A DNA stretch of 64,000 bases from Maribacter luteus (GCF_009674825.1 NZ_WKJH01000024.1:359285-423284); one strand, 5' to 3'; counted from the stretch's first letter, positions 48,849-58,650 are shown. The notes: generated by a model from the letters alone, not told the origin. Translations and numbers: made by a program.

Positions 48849-49763
48849 TTACTCTTTGGATAATTTGACACTAATGGCCGGAATCAGGTTTTTGGTATTG
48901 TCCTTGGACCTAACCTTAAAATCAGTCCATTCACCCATTCCATAAACCATGGCTTTATAATTTTGGTTTTTATTATAAACAGCTCCAAAAGTTGGGGCAA
49001 ACCGATCTTCAATCACTTTCTTATTAGTTAGAGGGTGAATTAAGGTATTCTTATACCAGTTATAAGGCACGAACAACCATTCAACACCTACATAAATTCC
49101 TTCTTGCGGAATTTTCATATTCAGGGCACCAAGGTCTATGGATACAAAATCTTCCTCCACATTAGACTCCAAAACCATACTTTTTCTCAATATATCGGTT
49201 TTAGGTTTTTTAGTCTCTGAATCAACATCATAAATTCGCAATCGAAATTTTGCCGTTGGCCTATTGAATTCCGAATTCTTTTGAAAAAACACCGTTACCT
49301 TTTCCATGTATTTCTTCTGCGCTCCGATGTTTGGAAAATACAAGGCCAATACCCAAGGAGTCGAGGAAGATGAAAAACCACTGGTAAGGCTATAACTACT
49401 TATTGGATTGAGGACATCGGAGTTTCCTAAAGATTGGGAAACCACGACCTCATCCAACTCATAAGACTCCTCGACCATATCAAACCGTTTCATCTTATAA
49501 ATGTTCTTGGCCACCACGATGGTATCTTTATACCCCAAAGAAGAAATATGAATTTGTTTATCTAAAAAAGGAGTTGGAATATCAATAAAGAAATGCCCTT
49601 TTTCATCTGTCGATGTTCCTTTTAAGGTATTAAGAAAACTCAGGTTCACGTAGGGAATGGGCTCTTTCGTCTTATGATCATAGACATGCCCTTCGAAAAG
49701 CACCTCTTGACCATGAACACCAATAGCACAAAAAAGAATAAAAAGAAGTACGAAAAATCGCAT
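48849..49763 (-). CDS. exported protein with carboxypeptidase-regulatory-like domain
   Basis: A 304-residue exported protein. The signal peptide is MRFFVLLFILFCAIGVHGQ. Residues about 24-105 form a CarboxypepD_reg-like beta-sandwich (FEGHVYDHKTKEPIPYVNLS, GTSTDEKGHFFIDIP). The remaining about 200 residues are a beta-rich domain of unknown type. Related Bacteroidota proteins are often called carboxypeptidase-like but have no peptidase. It abuts the exonuclease gene: the ATG follows its stop codon directly. Confidence 0.8.
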   Translation of the reverse strand: MRFFVLLFILFCAIGVHGQEVLFEGHVYDHKTKEPIPYVNLSFLNTLKGTSTDEKGHFFIDIPTPFLDKQIHISSLGYKDTIVVAKNIYKMKRFDMVEESYELDEVVVSQSLGNSDVLNPISSYSLTSGFSSSSTPWVLALYFPNIGAQKKYMEKVTVFFQKNSEFNRPTAKFRLRIYDVDSETKKPKTDILRKSMVLESNVEEDFVSIDLGALNMKIPQEGIYVGVEWLFVPYNWYKNTLIHPLTNKKVIEDRFAPTFGAVYNKNQNYKAMVYGMGEWTDFKVRSKDNTKNLIPAISVKLSKE

Positions 49764-50540
49764 TTAACTCAACTTGTTATTTAATCTGCTCAATTTTATC
49801 TGGGTCAGGACTTTTTTGGTATACAAAGGAAAATCAGCATTCAATATCCACCCGAAATATCCTGGCTCCTTATCCAATACATCGAGCACTTTTTTTCCTT
49901 TATGCTTTCCAAAGGCGAAAACTTCCTCTTCGTTTTCATCCAAAGCAATGAATCCTGCAAAATCAACCATCTTCTTATGTGTTGAGAACTCAGCCAACAT
50001 TTTAACATTGTTCTCCAATTCGGGATAACGTTGCAATTGGGACAAAAGCACCTCATAAGTTGCATTCGTATCAGCTTCGGCACTATGTGCGTCGGTAAGG
50101 TCTTTATCGCAATAGAACTTATAAGCAGCTTCGAGGGTTCTTTTTTCCATCTTATGAAAAATGGTCTGCACATCTATAGACAACATATGCTTCATATCAA
50201 AATCAACATCGGCCCGTAGCATTTCCTCCGCCAACAAAGGAATATCAAATCGGTCGGAATTAAAACCTCCGAGATCACTATCCTTGATCATTGCGTAAAT
50301 TTCCTTTGACAACTCCTTAAATGTTGGTTCATTGGCCACCTTCTCATTTGAAATTCCATGGATTTTCACAACCTCATCGGGAATTTTGACCCCTGGGTTC
50401 ACCAACCAAGTTTTACTCTCCTTATTCCCGTTAGGATATACTTTTAAAATGGATATCTCTACAATTCTATCATGGGCCACATTGGTGCCTGTTGTTTCCA
50501 GATCAAAAAAACATATCGGTTTTGTAAGTTTTAATTCCAT
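49764..50540 (-). CDS. DEDDh 3'-5' exonuclease (DnaQ-like)
   Basis: A 258-residue exonuclease of the PolC/DnaQ-epsilon type. Exo I is in FFDLETTGTNVAHDRIVEI (D, E), Exo II lies near DLGGFNSDRFDIPLL, and Exo III-epsilon is in DAHSAEADTNATYEVL (H and D). The C-terminal 70 residues have a small domain (AFGKHKGKKVLDVLDKEPGY) related to DUF3820, here fused, which supports the idea that DUF3820 is linked to exonucleases. Function: DNA proofreading or RNA trimming, not decided. Confidence 0.9.
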   Translation of the reverse strand: MELKLTKPICFFDLETTGTNVAHDRIVEISILKVYPNGNKESKTWLVNPGVKIPDEVVKIHGISNEKVANEPTFKELSKEIYAMIKDSDLGGFNSDRFDIPLLAEEMLRADVDFDMKHMLSIDVQTIFHKMEKRTLEAAYKFYCDKDLTDAHSAEADTNATYEVLLSQLQRYPELENNVKMLAEFSTHKKMVDFAGFIALDENEEEVFAFGKHKGKKVLDVLDKEPGYFGWILNADFPLYTKKVLTQIKLSRLNNKLS

Positions 50541-50697
50541 TCCTTCTTAAAATTTGAACAAAGATAAGTTTTAGAAAACTTTGAGCGAATGAATACCCTT
50601 AATAATTGTTTACACATATATTGACTAAGGAATAGCAATATACATCCGAGTAACTATGACAATTTAGAAATTAATCAGGTGGGGAGACTTCCGTTTT

Positions 50698-52050
50698 CTA
50701 AATCTCCCTGTTCATATCCCATGCTTCAAGGTAATCGGCTACGGCCTTTATGAACATACTGCCCAAAGCACCATTCACGACCCGATGGTCGTAACTATGG
50801 GAGAGAAACATTTTACTGCGAATACCAATAAAATCCCCTTCAGCTGTCTCAATTACAGAAGGCACTTTCCTAATAGCACCAAGGGCTAAAATACCCACTT
50901 GGGGCTGATTGATTATGGGTGTGCCAAAAACACTACCAAAAGTACCCACATTAGTAACGGTGTACGTACCATCCTGCACCTCATCTGGTTTTAATTGGTT
51001 GTTTCTAGAACGCTCCGCAAGATCATTGACCACTTTGGTCATACCAACCAAGTTCAATTGATCGGCATTTTTAATAACGGGAACGATCAGGTTACCATCG
51101 GGCAACGCTGCCGCCATTCCTATATTGATGTTTTTTTTCTTCAAGACCGTATCTCCTTCAACAGAAATATTCATCATCGGATATTTCTTTAAAGCCTTTG
51201 CAACAGCCTCCATAAATATTGGTGTAAACGTTAGTTTTTCACCTTCAGCATCAAAAAAAGAATCTTTTACCTTGTTTCTCCAATTAACTATTTTAGTCAC
51301 ATCTACCTCTATAAAACTCTGTACGTGAGCAGATGTAGAAACACTTTCTGACATATGTTTCGCAATGAGTTTACCCATACGAGACATTTCCAAGACTTCT
51401 ACGCCTTCTGAAGAAACAGGTCGAGAGGGTTGTGGCTTATCCTTGGAAACAGACTGCGTACTTTCAACCACTTGCGCATGTTGCTTTTCTATTTTAGGTT
51501 CTACGGAAGGTACTCCAGAAGAATTCCTTGACGATACAAATTGTAAAATATCACCTTTGGTTACCCTACCTTCTGAACCGGTACCTTTGATCGCATCCAA
51601 CTCTTTTAAAGAAATGCCTTCTTGTTTGGCTATATTTTTAACCAATGGGGAATAAAAACGTTCCGAAGAACTTTGTTTTTGAATAGTACTGCCCACTGTC
51701 TCCTTGGCCACTTCTATGCTTTGGGAAATTTCACCTACAACCTCAACCGGTACTTCAACCTCTTCTTCATCAGTATCACCTACCTCATCAGCACTTTCCA
51801 TTTGGTCGCCTTCAACCTCTATTACGGCAACCACATCACCCACCTTTACCACATCATCAATATTGAACAGTTTTTCAACCAAAACGCCATCCACTTCACT
51901 GGGCACTTCGGAATCTACCTTGTCAGTGGCTATTTCAAAAACTGCCTCATCCATTTCAATAGTATCGCCCACTTCTTTCAACCATGAGGTCAATGTTGCC
52001 TCTGCAACACTCTCTCCCATTCGCGGTAATTTCAATTCAAATTTTGACAT
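50698..52050 (-). CDS. 2-oxoacid dehydrogenase E2 (dihydrolipoyl acyltransferase)
   Basis: A 450-residue E2 subunit. An N-terminal lipoyl domain (about 1-78) with the lipoylated Lys in EIATDKVDSEVPSE, an acidic Pro/Ser/Glu linker, a peripheral-subunit-binding domain (about 131-170, YSPLVKNIAKQEGI, GTGSEGRVTKGDIL) and the catalytic acyltransferase core (about 215-450) with LSHSYDHRVVNGALG near the end, containing the active His and Asp. Sequence and domain order fit the branched-chain 2-oxoacid or pyruvate type; the E1 and E3 genes are not in the window, so which complex it serves is open. Confidence 0.9.
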   Translation of the reverse strand: MSKFELKLPRMGESVAEATLTSWLKEVGDTIEMDEAVFEIATDKVDSEVPSEVDGVLVEKLFNIDDVVKVGDVVAVIEVEGDQMESADEVGDTDEEEVEVPVEVVGEISQSIEVAKETVGSTIQKQSSSERFYSPLVKNIAKQEGISLKELDAIKGTGSEGRVTKGDILQFVSSRNSSGVPSVEPKIEKQHAQVVESTQSVSKDKPQPSRPVSSEGVEVLEMSRMGKLIAKHMSESVSTSAHVQSFIEVDVTKIVNWRNKVKDSFFDAEGEKLTFTPIFMEAVAKALKKYPMMNISVEGDTVLKKKNINIGMAAALPDGNLIVPVIKNADQLNLVGMTKVVNDLAERSRNNQLKPDEVQDGTYTVTNVGTFGSVFGTPIINQPQVGILALGAIRKVPSVIETAEGDFIGIRSKMFLSHSYDHRVVNGALGSMFIKAVADYLEAWDMNREI

Positions 52051-52132
52051 ATTGTTAAATTATACACGGTTTTAGATGAATTATTTGCAAAATTAATAAA
52101 AAATAAAGCAAATTAATTCATTAGATGTAATC

Positions 52133-52753
52133 TTAGTTTGTTTTCAATGAATTTTCAAACGGAATCCTGTTCAGTATACTACGCCCCAAGGTTACCTCAT
52201 CAGCATATTCCAATTCATCACCTATAGAAATACCACGGGCAATGGTCGATGTTTTTATATCCAACCCCTCGAGTTGTTTATAAATATAGAAATTGGTCGT
52301 ATCCCCTTCCATGGTTGAACTTAGTGCAAAAATCAATTCTTTGATATCCCCTTCCTTTGCCTTTTTGACCAAAGATGATATGGTCAGCTCTTGCGGGCCA
52401 ACTCCTTCCATGGGCGAGATCTTTCCTCCTAATACATGATAGAGTCCATTATACTGACCTGTATTCTCAATGGCCATGACATCCCTGATATCCTCTACAA
52501 CACAGACAACTTGATCATCCCGCTTTGGATTGGAGCATATTTCACAAACCTCAACATCGGAAATATTGTGGCAACGGCTACAGAATTTAACCGAATTACG
52601 TAAATCTTCCAAAGCAGAGGCCAACCGCATGGTTTGCCCATTTGGCTGTTTCAATAAATGAAGAACCAATCGCAAGGCCGTTCGTTTACCTATTCCCGGT
52701 AACTGGGACATTTCATGAACAGCATTCTCCAAAAGTTTTGATGAAAAATCCAT
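52133..52753 (-). CDS. recR: recombination protein RecR
   Basis: A 206-residue recombinational-repair protein working with RecO and RecF at single-strand gaps. N-terminal HhH ([15 protein letters not shown]), a four-cysteine zinc finger ([16 protein letters not shown]), and a Toprim domain ([33 protein letters not shown]). The ATG at 52753 ([12 protein letters not shown]) is the family start; the frame runs on six more codons upstream. Divergent from the symporter gene with 58 bases between. Confidence 0.96.
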   Translation of the reverse strand: MDFSSKLLENAVHEMSQLPGIGKRTALRLVLHLLKQPNGQTMRLASALEDLRNSVKFCSRCHNISDVEVCEICSNPKRDDQVVCVVEDIRDVMAIENTGQYNGLYHVLGGKISPMEGVGPQELTISSLVKKAKEGDIKELIFALSSTMEGDTTNFYIYKQLEGLDIKTSTIARGISIGDELEYADEVTLGRSILNRIPFENSLKTN

Positions 52754-52811
52754 AGCAACAAAATTACACACTATTTTTGCTTTTTGTACTTTGCATTTGA
52801 ATTAAATTTAT

Positions 52812-54281
52812 ATGACAGCAACCCATATCCTGCTTCTTATTGGAGCTTACTTCATTGTACTTTTATTAATTTCCCATTTTACCGGAAAAAACGATTCGAA
52901 TGCTGATTTTTTCAAGGCCGGCAAACAATCGCCATGGTACTTGGTTGCCTTTGGCATGATAGGCGCATCCTTATCAGGAGTCACGTTTATATCGGTTCCA
53001 GGATGGGTAGAGGCCTCCGAATTCAGTTATATGCAGGTGGTCTTCGGTTATTCGCTGGGTTATTTTGTCGTCGCTTATGTGCTGCTGCCCGTTTATTATA
53101 GGCAAAACGTAACTTCGATCTACGAATATCTCGATGAAAGATTCGGGTTCGTGAGTTATAAAGTCGGTGCCATTTCATTTTTTGTTTCACGTGTTCTGGG
53201 TGCCGCGTTTAGGTTGTTCTTAGTGGCCATAGTACTACAACAATTCGTTTTCGATACTTGGAATGTTCCTTTTGAACTCACCGTAACCTTATCTATTTTA
53301 CTAATCTGGATCTACACATTCAGAGGAGGAATCAAGACCATTGTATGGACAGATACTTTACAAACCTTGTTCATGCTGGTTTCCGTAGGGCTATCGATCT
53401 ACTTCATACTTGACCAAATGAATTGGAGTTTTATGGATTTTTTATCCTCTTCAGAACTGAAAGAATACAACAAAACATGGTTTCTCGAAGATTTTTCACA
53501 GAAAAACCATCTAGTAAAATCTTTTTTAGGCGGAATGTTCATAACGATATGCATGACAGGTTTAGACCAGGATATGATGCAAAAAAACCTCACCTGTAAA
53601 ACACTGAAAGATGCCCAAAAGAACATGGTTAGTTTTAGTATTGTATTGGTTGCAGTGACCTTTCTTTTTATGCTCCTTGGAGCCCTTCTTTTTATTTATG
53701 CCGAAAAATTCCAGATTGCGGTTCCTTTGATGGACGGCAATCCAAAATCCGATCTTCTGTTTCCTGAAATCGCTTTGAACAGTGGGTTGGGTATGACCGT
53801 AGCAGTTACTTTTATCCTTGGTCTCATTGCCGCGGCCTACAGTAGTGCCGACAGCGCACTAACATCACTGACCACCTCGTTTTGCGTAGACTTTTTAGGT
53901 ATTGGGCATAAGCCGGAAATCATGAAAAAGAAAATAAGAAAGGCCACGCATATTGGCATGAGCCTTTTACTGATTATTGTAGTCATAGCATTTAAACACA
54001 TTCTTGACACTAATGTAATCGACGGACTTCTACAAGTAGCCTCATATACTTACGGCCCTTTACTCGGTCTTTTCGCATTCGGTATTTTCACAAAACATCA
54101 AATCAAGGATAAATACGTTTGGGTTGTTGCCCTTGTCTCTGTTATAATTTGTTATATCTTGGGTAAATTGCCCCCTGAAAATTTGGGCGGCTATGTTTTT
54201 GGTTATGAATTACTTCCCTTGAACGGACTTATAACCTTTATTGGCCTGCATTTAATACGAAAAAAAAGTAGCGATCAATAA
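52812..54281 (+). CDS. sodium:solute symporter (SSS family)
   Basis: A 489-residue integral membrane protein with about 13 hydrophobic helices. It begins [18 protein letters not shown] and has the SSS patterns '[34 protein letters not shown]', [15 protein letters not shown] and '[20 protein letters not shown]', the last containing the sodium-site Ser pair. The substrate is not known; sialic acid, sugar, amino acid and vitamin uptake all occur in the family. Single-gene unit. Confidence 0.9.
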   Translation: MTATHILLLIGAYFIVLLLISHFTGKNDSNADFFKAGKQSPWYLVAFGMIGASLSGVTFISVPGWVEASEFSYMQVVFGYSLGYFVVAYVLLPVYYRQNVTSIYEYLDERFGFVSYKVGAISFFVSRVLGAAFRLFLVAIVLQQFVFDTWNVPFELTVTLSILLIWIYTFRGGIKTIVWTDTLQTLFMLVSVGLSIYFILDQMNWSFMDFLSSSELKEYNKTWFLEDFSQKNHLVKSFLGGMFITICMTGLDQDMMQKNLTCKTLKDAQKNMVSFSIVLVAVTFLFMLLGALLFIYAEKFQIAVPLMDGNPKSDLLFPEIALNSGLGMTVAVTFILGLIAAAYSSADSALTSLTTSFCVDFLGIGHKPEIMKKKIRKATHIGMSLLLIIVVIAFKHILDTNVIDGLLQVASYTYGPLLGLFAFGIFTKHQIKDKYVWVVALVSVIICYILGKLPPENLGGYVFGYELLPLNGLITFIGLHLIRKKSSDQ

Positions 54282-54283
54282 CC

Positions 54284-54313
54284 CATATCAAACCAAATAA
54301 ACTTTTTGATATG
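54284..54313. terminator. hairpin between convergent genes
   Basis: CATATCAAA (54284-54292) pairs with TTTGATATG (54305-54313), 9 bp with a 12-base loop, between the stop codons of the symporter and the CoA-binding gene. A-T rich and without a long T run, so weak. Confidence 0.4.
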
Positions 54314-54336
54314 AAGAAAAACGACAAAAACCATCT

Positions 54337-54696
54337 TTAATATTGATCGGTTGCCAACATTACCAAAGTACAGGCAACAACAGCCTCAATGTCATTTTCT
54401 GCCAATAATTTATAAAACTCAGGATTTTCGGTCCCTGGGTTAAAAATTACCCTCTTTGGTTGTAAGTTAATGATGTCATTATAATATTCTTTTTGCCTTC
54501 TGGGATTTAAATACAAAGTAATTGTATGTATATTTTGGATATCATTTAAATTGGCCTTAATTTGCACCCCGTGAATTACCCCTACTTGTAATCCGTATGC
54601 CTGTGTAGCAATTTCTTTGCCGACCAGTCGTTCAATTGCCATATTGCTATAACGGTCTGGTTTCAATGAAGCCCCAAAAACAAGTGTGTCTTTCAT
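54337..54696 (-). CDS. CoA-binding domain protein
   Basis: A 119-residue Rossmann-like protein of the CoA_binding_2 family. The nucleotide turn is VFGASLKPDRYSNMAIERL; near the end come 'YNDIINLQPKRVIFNPGTENPEF' and ACTLVMLAT. Members bind CoA or related nucleotides; no catalytic role is shown. It stands alone before about 490 bases without a gene. Confidence 0.85.
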   Translation of the reverse strand: MKDTLVFGASLKPDRYSNMAIERLVGKEIATQAYGLQVGVIHGVQIKANLNDIQNIHTITLYLNPRRQKEYYNDIINLQPKRVIFNPGTENPEFYKLLAENDIEAVVACTLVMLATDQY

Positions 54697-54846
54697 ATGT
54701 TAAAATTGTTTAGTAAGTGTAACTTTTTGAATAAAAGTACGTCTAATAAATAATACGAATATTACTGTAACAAAATATAAGGTCGTTGATGAAGCTATAT
54801 GTTTATAGTTAATGGTTAGTGTTTAGTATAGCATATCAGCGAAAGG

Positions 54847-54872
54847 AACCCTGACGGAAACGTCAGGGTTTT
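54847..54872 (+). terminator. perfect hairpin with GAAA tetraloop
   Basis: AACCCTGACG (54847-54856) and CGTCAGGGTT (54861-54870) form a perfect 10-bp stem closed by GAAA, followed by TT and an AT-rich tail. No gene of matching strand ends nearby, so whether it terminates a small transcript is unclear. Confidence 0.55.
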
Positions 54873-55134
54873 ATATTTTAATTCTTTACGTTTCTAACCC
54901 TGCCCCCCTTCTTTTGTAAGCTTTTAAAGCAAAAGAAGTCGATTATACCTATTCGTTCTTGTTCAGGAAAGAACGTTAAAGTTAGATTTATCGGTAACAA
55001 AAACTGAGAAATTCCGTCTTTATATATAGAAAGGAATCAAAAAAACAGATAGGTTCTTAATTAAATACCTAAAAGATTTGGCGAATTCTTCATGGAATGA
55101 TGGTTGGTTGATTCCAGCAAAGGTTTGCCAAGAA

Positions 55135-55163
55135 AAAACCCTGACGAAATTCGTCAGGGTTTT
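55135..55163. terminator. terminator of fabH (convergent hairpin)
   Basis: AAAACCCTGACG (55135-55146) and CGTCAGGGTTTT (55152-55163) form a perfect 12-bp stem with a 5-base loop, 23 bases beyond the fabH stop. T runs occur on both strands, so it can also end a plus-strand transcript. Confidence 0.75.
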
Positions 55164-55186
55164 GATTTTTATTCCAAGGTGTTATT

Positions 55187-56194
55187 TTACCATCGTATTA
55201 TGACACTACCCCAAGTAAACCCGCTACCAAAAGCAGCAAGGACAACCAAATCGCCGTCTTTTACCTTACCTTGCTCCCAAGCTTCTGTTAAAGCAATTGG
55301 AATAGAGGCCGCTGTGGTGTTACCATATTTCATGATATTATTGAATATTTGATCATCTCGTAATCGAAATTTTCTTTGGATAAATTGCGAAATTCTCAAA
55401 TTGGCCTGATGCGGTATCAAAAGATCAATGTCTTTCTCAGTAAGACCATTGGCGGTAAGACCTTCCATAATCACCTCACTAAAACGAACAACGGCATTTT
55501 TGAAAACGAATTGTCCGTTCATATATGGGTAATAAGAGGTTTCTTCAGGATCGTTGTCCTTTATAATATCGGTAATCCATCTTTTTCCCATACCGGGTGC
55601 AACCAACGAAAGCTCTTCTGCATGCTCGCCTTCAGAGTGTAAATGGGTAGATAAGATACCTTTAGAATTATCTTCTTCCCTTGAAAGAACCGCAGCTCCT
55701 GCGCCATCACCGAAAATTACGGTAACCCCTCTCCCCCTAGTACTAAAATCGAGCCCGGTAGAATGGACTTCGGAACCAATGACCAGGACATTTTTGTACA
55801 TGCCGGTTTTAATATACTGATCGGCAACAGAAATACCATAGACAAAACCCGAACATTGGTTTCTTACATCTAAGGCCCCAACTGTTTTTATCCCCAGTTC
55901 TCGTTGAACCAATACCCCTGGACCTGGAAAATAAAAATCCGGACTAAGTGTGGCAAAAACGATAAAATCAATATCGTTTTTGTCTATACCTGCTCTTTCT
56001 ATAGCTATTTTAGCTGCTTTTACCCCCATGGTCATGGTAGTATCATCCCCTTTTATAACGTGTCTACGCTCTTTTATCCCGGTACGTTCTTGGATCCATT
56101 CATCATTGGTATCCATTACCTTGGCTAAATCATCATTGGTGACAACGTTTTCAGGTACAAAATACCCGAGGCCTGTAATTTTTGAATTATACAT
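55187..56194 (-). CDS. fabH: 3-oxoacyl-ACP synthase III (FabH)
   Basis: A 335-residue thiolase-fold condensing enzyme that starts fatty acid chains from acyl-CoA and malonyl-ACP. The catalytic triad is Cys114 in RNQCSGFVYG, His in LIPHQANLRI and Asn in MKYGNTTAAS. The N-terminus TGLGYFVPENVVTNDDLAK and the end LAAFGSGFTWGSVII are typical. Bacteroidota often carry several FabH paralogues; this one stands away from fabD/acpP-type genes, so it may supply a special starter unit. Confidence 0.93.
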   Translation of the reverse strand: MYNSKITGLGYFVPENVVTNDDLAKVMDTNDEWIQERTGIKERRHVIKGDDTTMTMGVKAAKIAIERAGIDKNDIDFIVFATLSPDFYFPGPGVLVQRELGIKTVGALDVRNQCSGFVYGISVADQYIKTGMYKNVLVIGSEVHSTGLDFSTRGRGVTVIFGDGAGAAVLSREEDNSKGILSTHLHSEGEHAEELSLVAPGMGKRWITDIIKDNDPEETSYYPYMNGQFVFKNAVVRFSEVIMEGLTANGLTEKDIDLLIPHQANLRISQFIQRKFRLRDDQIFNNIMKYGNTTAASIPIALTEAWEQGKVKDGDLVVLAAFGSGFTWGSVIIRW

Positions 56195-56316
56195 CTTGAA
56201 GTCTGTTTAGGTTTGTGTCATAGATTGCGACAATCTATACGGGTGCAAGGTAGTGATTGCTCCGCTTTTAATCAAAACATAAAACAACAGTTATCCGAAC
56301 AACCGATACTTAGGTA

Positions 56317-57627
56317 TTAACTAAGATAATTTTTAAAATTATTTACCTGAACCGTTGCTTTAAGGTCGTACAAAAGATTAAAAAGGCCGAAAAAAGTTCG
56401 GTTCATATAGAGAAAATGTTTAGATCCCCTATTACCGTTCATTTTTCGAATTTGAGGATCCGTTGAATAACGTTGGCTAAGGTCAGCTATTTTGGCCCAA
56501 AATATATCCGAACCAAAATCAAAGACCTCCTCATTTAACGGTGAAGTAAACAGGGTCAACATTTCCTTGAAGAGCTCCTTGAAAAAAATGAATTCTTCTG
56601 GCGTATCAGCGGAGGTCAAAATCTCAAGTTCATACAACTTTTCAACAAAGACCGAGTCATTGGAAATATTCTCCTTTTTAGACAATTCAAAATAAGGTAC
56701 ATAAAACTCATCGGGAATCTCTTTAATACAACCAAAATCTATGGCAATCAAGGTTTCTTGATTACCCACAAGGAAATTTCCGGGATGGGGATCCGCATGA
56801 ACCTTGCGCAATGCGTGAATTTGGAACATATAAAAGTCCCATAAGGTCTGTCCTAGCTTATTGCCTTGTTCCTTTGTAAAACCGGCCTTAGCAAACTCAC
56901 TTAAATGAACCCCATGCATCCAATCCATGGTAATGATACGTTCGCTGGACAGGTCTTTATAATATTCTGGAAATTCTAAATTGGGTATAACCGAACAAGA
57001 TTCGGTAATCTCAATACTTTGCTTCAACTCCAATAAATAATTGGTTTCTTCAACCAATTTATGCTCCATCTCCTTAAAATATTTATCCGAATCCTTACCT
57101 TGAAGATTGAACATACGAATAGCAATAGGTTTAACCAAGGCCAAATCGCTACTTATACTCTCGGCAACTCCCGGATACTGGATTTTTACTGCCAATTCCT
57201 TTCCGTCTTTAGTTGCTTTATGCACTTGGCCTATACTGGCCGCATTGATAGAATCCCGATCGAATGTATCGAAAATATCTTCCGGATATTTACCTAAATA
57301 CTGCTTAAAGGTTTTACGTACCAATGGGGCGGATAGCGGAGGAACCGAAAACTGTGAAAGGGAAAACTTTTCGACATAAGCCCGCGGCAGTAGGTTTTTC
57401 TCCATACTCAACATTTGGGCAACTTTTAGGGCGCTGCCCTTAAGACTTTTAAGTCCGTCATAAATATCACCCGCATTATCCTCATTCAGTTCATCCTTAC
57501 TATGGTCAGGGTTCACCAACTTTTTGCCGTAATATTTTGCATAATTACCCCCTATCCGTACTCCTGTCTTCACCAGTCTACCGGCCCTTTCTATCTTTCC
57601 TGTGGGAATCTTATCAAGTGTTTTCAA
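56317..57627 (-). CDS. ABC1/UbiB (AarF) family atypical kinase
   Basis: A 436-residue protein-kinase-like protein. Seen: the A-rich loop AASIGQVHKAT, the ATP lysine in LAVKIQYPGV, the catalytic loop HADPHPGNFLVG and the metal-binding AIDFGCIKEIP. The N-terminal signature, normally K-x-G-Q, reads K-V-A-Q (SALKVAQMLS), so the glycine is lost. The start is TTG at 57627: a TAG stop lies a few codons upstream and the next ATG is too far inside the conserved region. UbiB-type proteins regulate quinone synthesis and lipid handling by ATPase action. The TetR-like gene lies 25 bases upstream on the same strand. Confidence 0.85.
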   Translation of the reverse strand: MKTLDKIPTGKIERAGRLVKTGVRIGGNYAKYYGKKLVNPDHSKDELNEDNAGDIYDGLKSLKGSALKVAQMLSMEKNLLPRAYVEKFSLSQFSVPPLSAPLVRKTFKQYLGKYPEDIFDTFDRDSINAASIGQVHKATKDGKELAVKIQYPGVAESISSDLALVKPIAIRMFNLQGKDSDKYFKEMEHKLVEETNYLLELKQSIEITESCSVIPNLEFPEYYKDLSSERIITMDWMHGVHLSEFAKAGFTKEQGNKLGQTLWDFYMFQIHALRKVHADPHPGNFLVGNQETLIAIDFGCIKEIPDEFYVPYFELSKKENISNDSVFVEKLYELEILTSADTPEEFIFFKELFKEMLTLFTSPLNEEVFDFGSDIFWAKIADLSQRYSTDPQIRKMNGNRGSKHFLYMNRTFFGLFNLLYDLKATVQVNNFKNYLS

Positions 57628-57652
57628 TACGTTATCGGCTTTAAACTAACAA

Positions 57653-58312
57653 TTAAACAAAGGTTTCTTTATAAAGGAATTTCCCGAAATCTATGATATT
57701 TTCCAGAGGTGTATTATCGAAAACATCGAAAATGGTATTTACCGACTTTTCTATTGCCATATCGGTTTTTTCGAACCCTTTGGATTCATCATCTTTCCAG
57801 AACTTCAATAAAAACAAAAATTGAAACCATGCCCCTTCTGAAAATAATTTAGGATTGAACTTTGTTATTTTTAAAGTTTTATCGGCATTACCATCCTCTA
57901 TCAAAATGGTTGCAAAATTCTTGATTTGCTTGCGCAGTCCTTTTAACTGTTCCAAGTTTTTTAAAGGGTTATCTTCTTGGTGTAGGGCAAGGAGCACATA
58001 ACTACGGTTCAAGGTCAATAGTTCGAAAAAAGAATAGAAAAAGGTCAACATCTTATCCTTATTCGAAAAATCGTCGAATTCCTTGTTCTTACGAAGTAAA
58101 TCTTCTGTATTCTCGAAGAATACACTCCAAATTCGTTTAGGAATCGATTCAAGCGAACCGAAAACCCCGTAAAATTCAGCTTCGGTAATCGAATGCCTTT
58201 TACAGAATTTATATACGGACCGTGGTTGGGTTTCATTCTCCAGCACATCATCCATATACATGGTAATTACATCATTTTCTGTAAGTTTCTTTGTTTTTGC
58301 TTTTGCTCCCAT
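57653..58312 (-). CDS. TetR-like regulator with C-terminal ligand domain
   Basis: A 219-residue helical protein. The N-terminal 50 residues (KLTENDVITMYMDDVLE, KRHSITEAEFYGVFGSLE) have the TetR helix-turn-helix layout, where F-Y/G-x-F-x-S usually follows the recognition helix, although the pattern is looser than in typical TetR proteins. The rest fits the TetR C-terminal helical domain. The partner gene for the AarF-type kinase follows in 25 bases, an arrangement repeated in related flavobacteria, so it may control it or act in the same process. The ligand is unknown. Confidence 0.75.
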   Translation of the reverse strand: MGAKAKTKKLTENDVITMYMDDVLENETQPRSVYKFCKRHSITEAEFYGVFGSLESIPKRIWSVFFENTEDLLRKNKEFDDFSNKDKMLTFFYSFFELLTLNRSYVLLALHQEDNPLKNLEQLKGLRKQIKNFATILIEDGNADKTLKITKFNPKLFSEGAWFQFLFLLKFWKDDESKGFEKTDMAIEKSVNTIFDVFDNTPLENIIDFGKFLYKETFV

Positions 58313-58650
58313 AGCATATATATATTAATAAATTGGTATAGAATAAAACCGATTCCTTACGATTCGATAGCAGAAAAAACGCACTTTCATCTGAAAGCAC
58401 GTTTTCAAACAACCTAACCACTAAAACCTGGTAGTAATTGGTTCAACATGACTTTTCATAGCAAAATCAATTCCCAATCCCTACAAAGATAAGACTTGTT
58501 TAATCTTTTAGATTATTAATTAAACAAAATTTTTGTTAAATTTTGAGTCACAGAAATTTAAGTACTTTACCGTGTCAGTTTGTCACCCTTTATAAGTATG
58601 GTATTTTTTTTGACAGGTAAGTTTAGATAAATATTAAAAAACTATATAAA
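58313..58650. other. intergenic region between divergent genes
   Basis: 338 bases between the TetR-like gene and htpG. It has an imperfect hairpin at about 58372-58400 (two mismatches) that may belong to the TetR transcript leader. A candidate htpG promoter is listed separately. No gene seen. Confidence 0.45.
58579..58609 (+). promoter_or_regulatory. candidate Bacteroidota-type promoter of htpG
   Basis: TTTG at 58579-58582 is followed after 19 bases by TATTTTTT (58602-58609), a one-base mismatch to TAnnTTTG. The spacing fits the Bacteroidota sigma-ABfr pattern and the element lies about 40 bases upstream of the htpG start. Confidence 0.35.

Larger units (their letters stand above)
54697..55186. 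other. intergenic region with two related hairpins and an inverted repeat
   Basis: 490 bases without a supported gene. It contains the hairpin 54847-54872, a 9-bp inverted repeat (CTTCTTTTG 54908-54916, CAAAAGAAG 54930-54938) and the hairpin 55135-55163. The two hairpins have the same core CCCTGACG. Nothing else is recognisable; a small RNA is possible but not shown. Confidence 0.5.
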
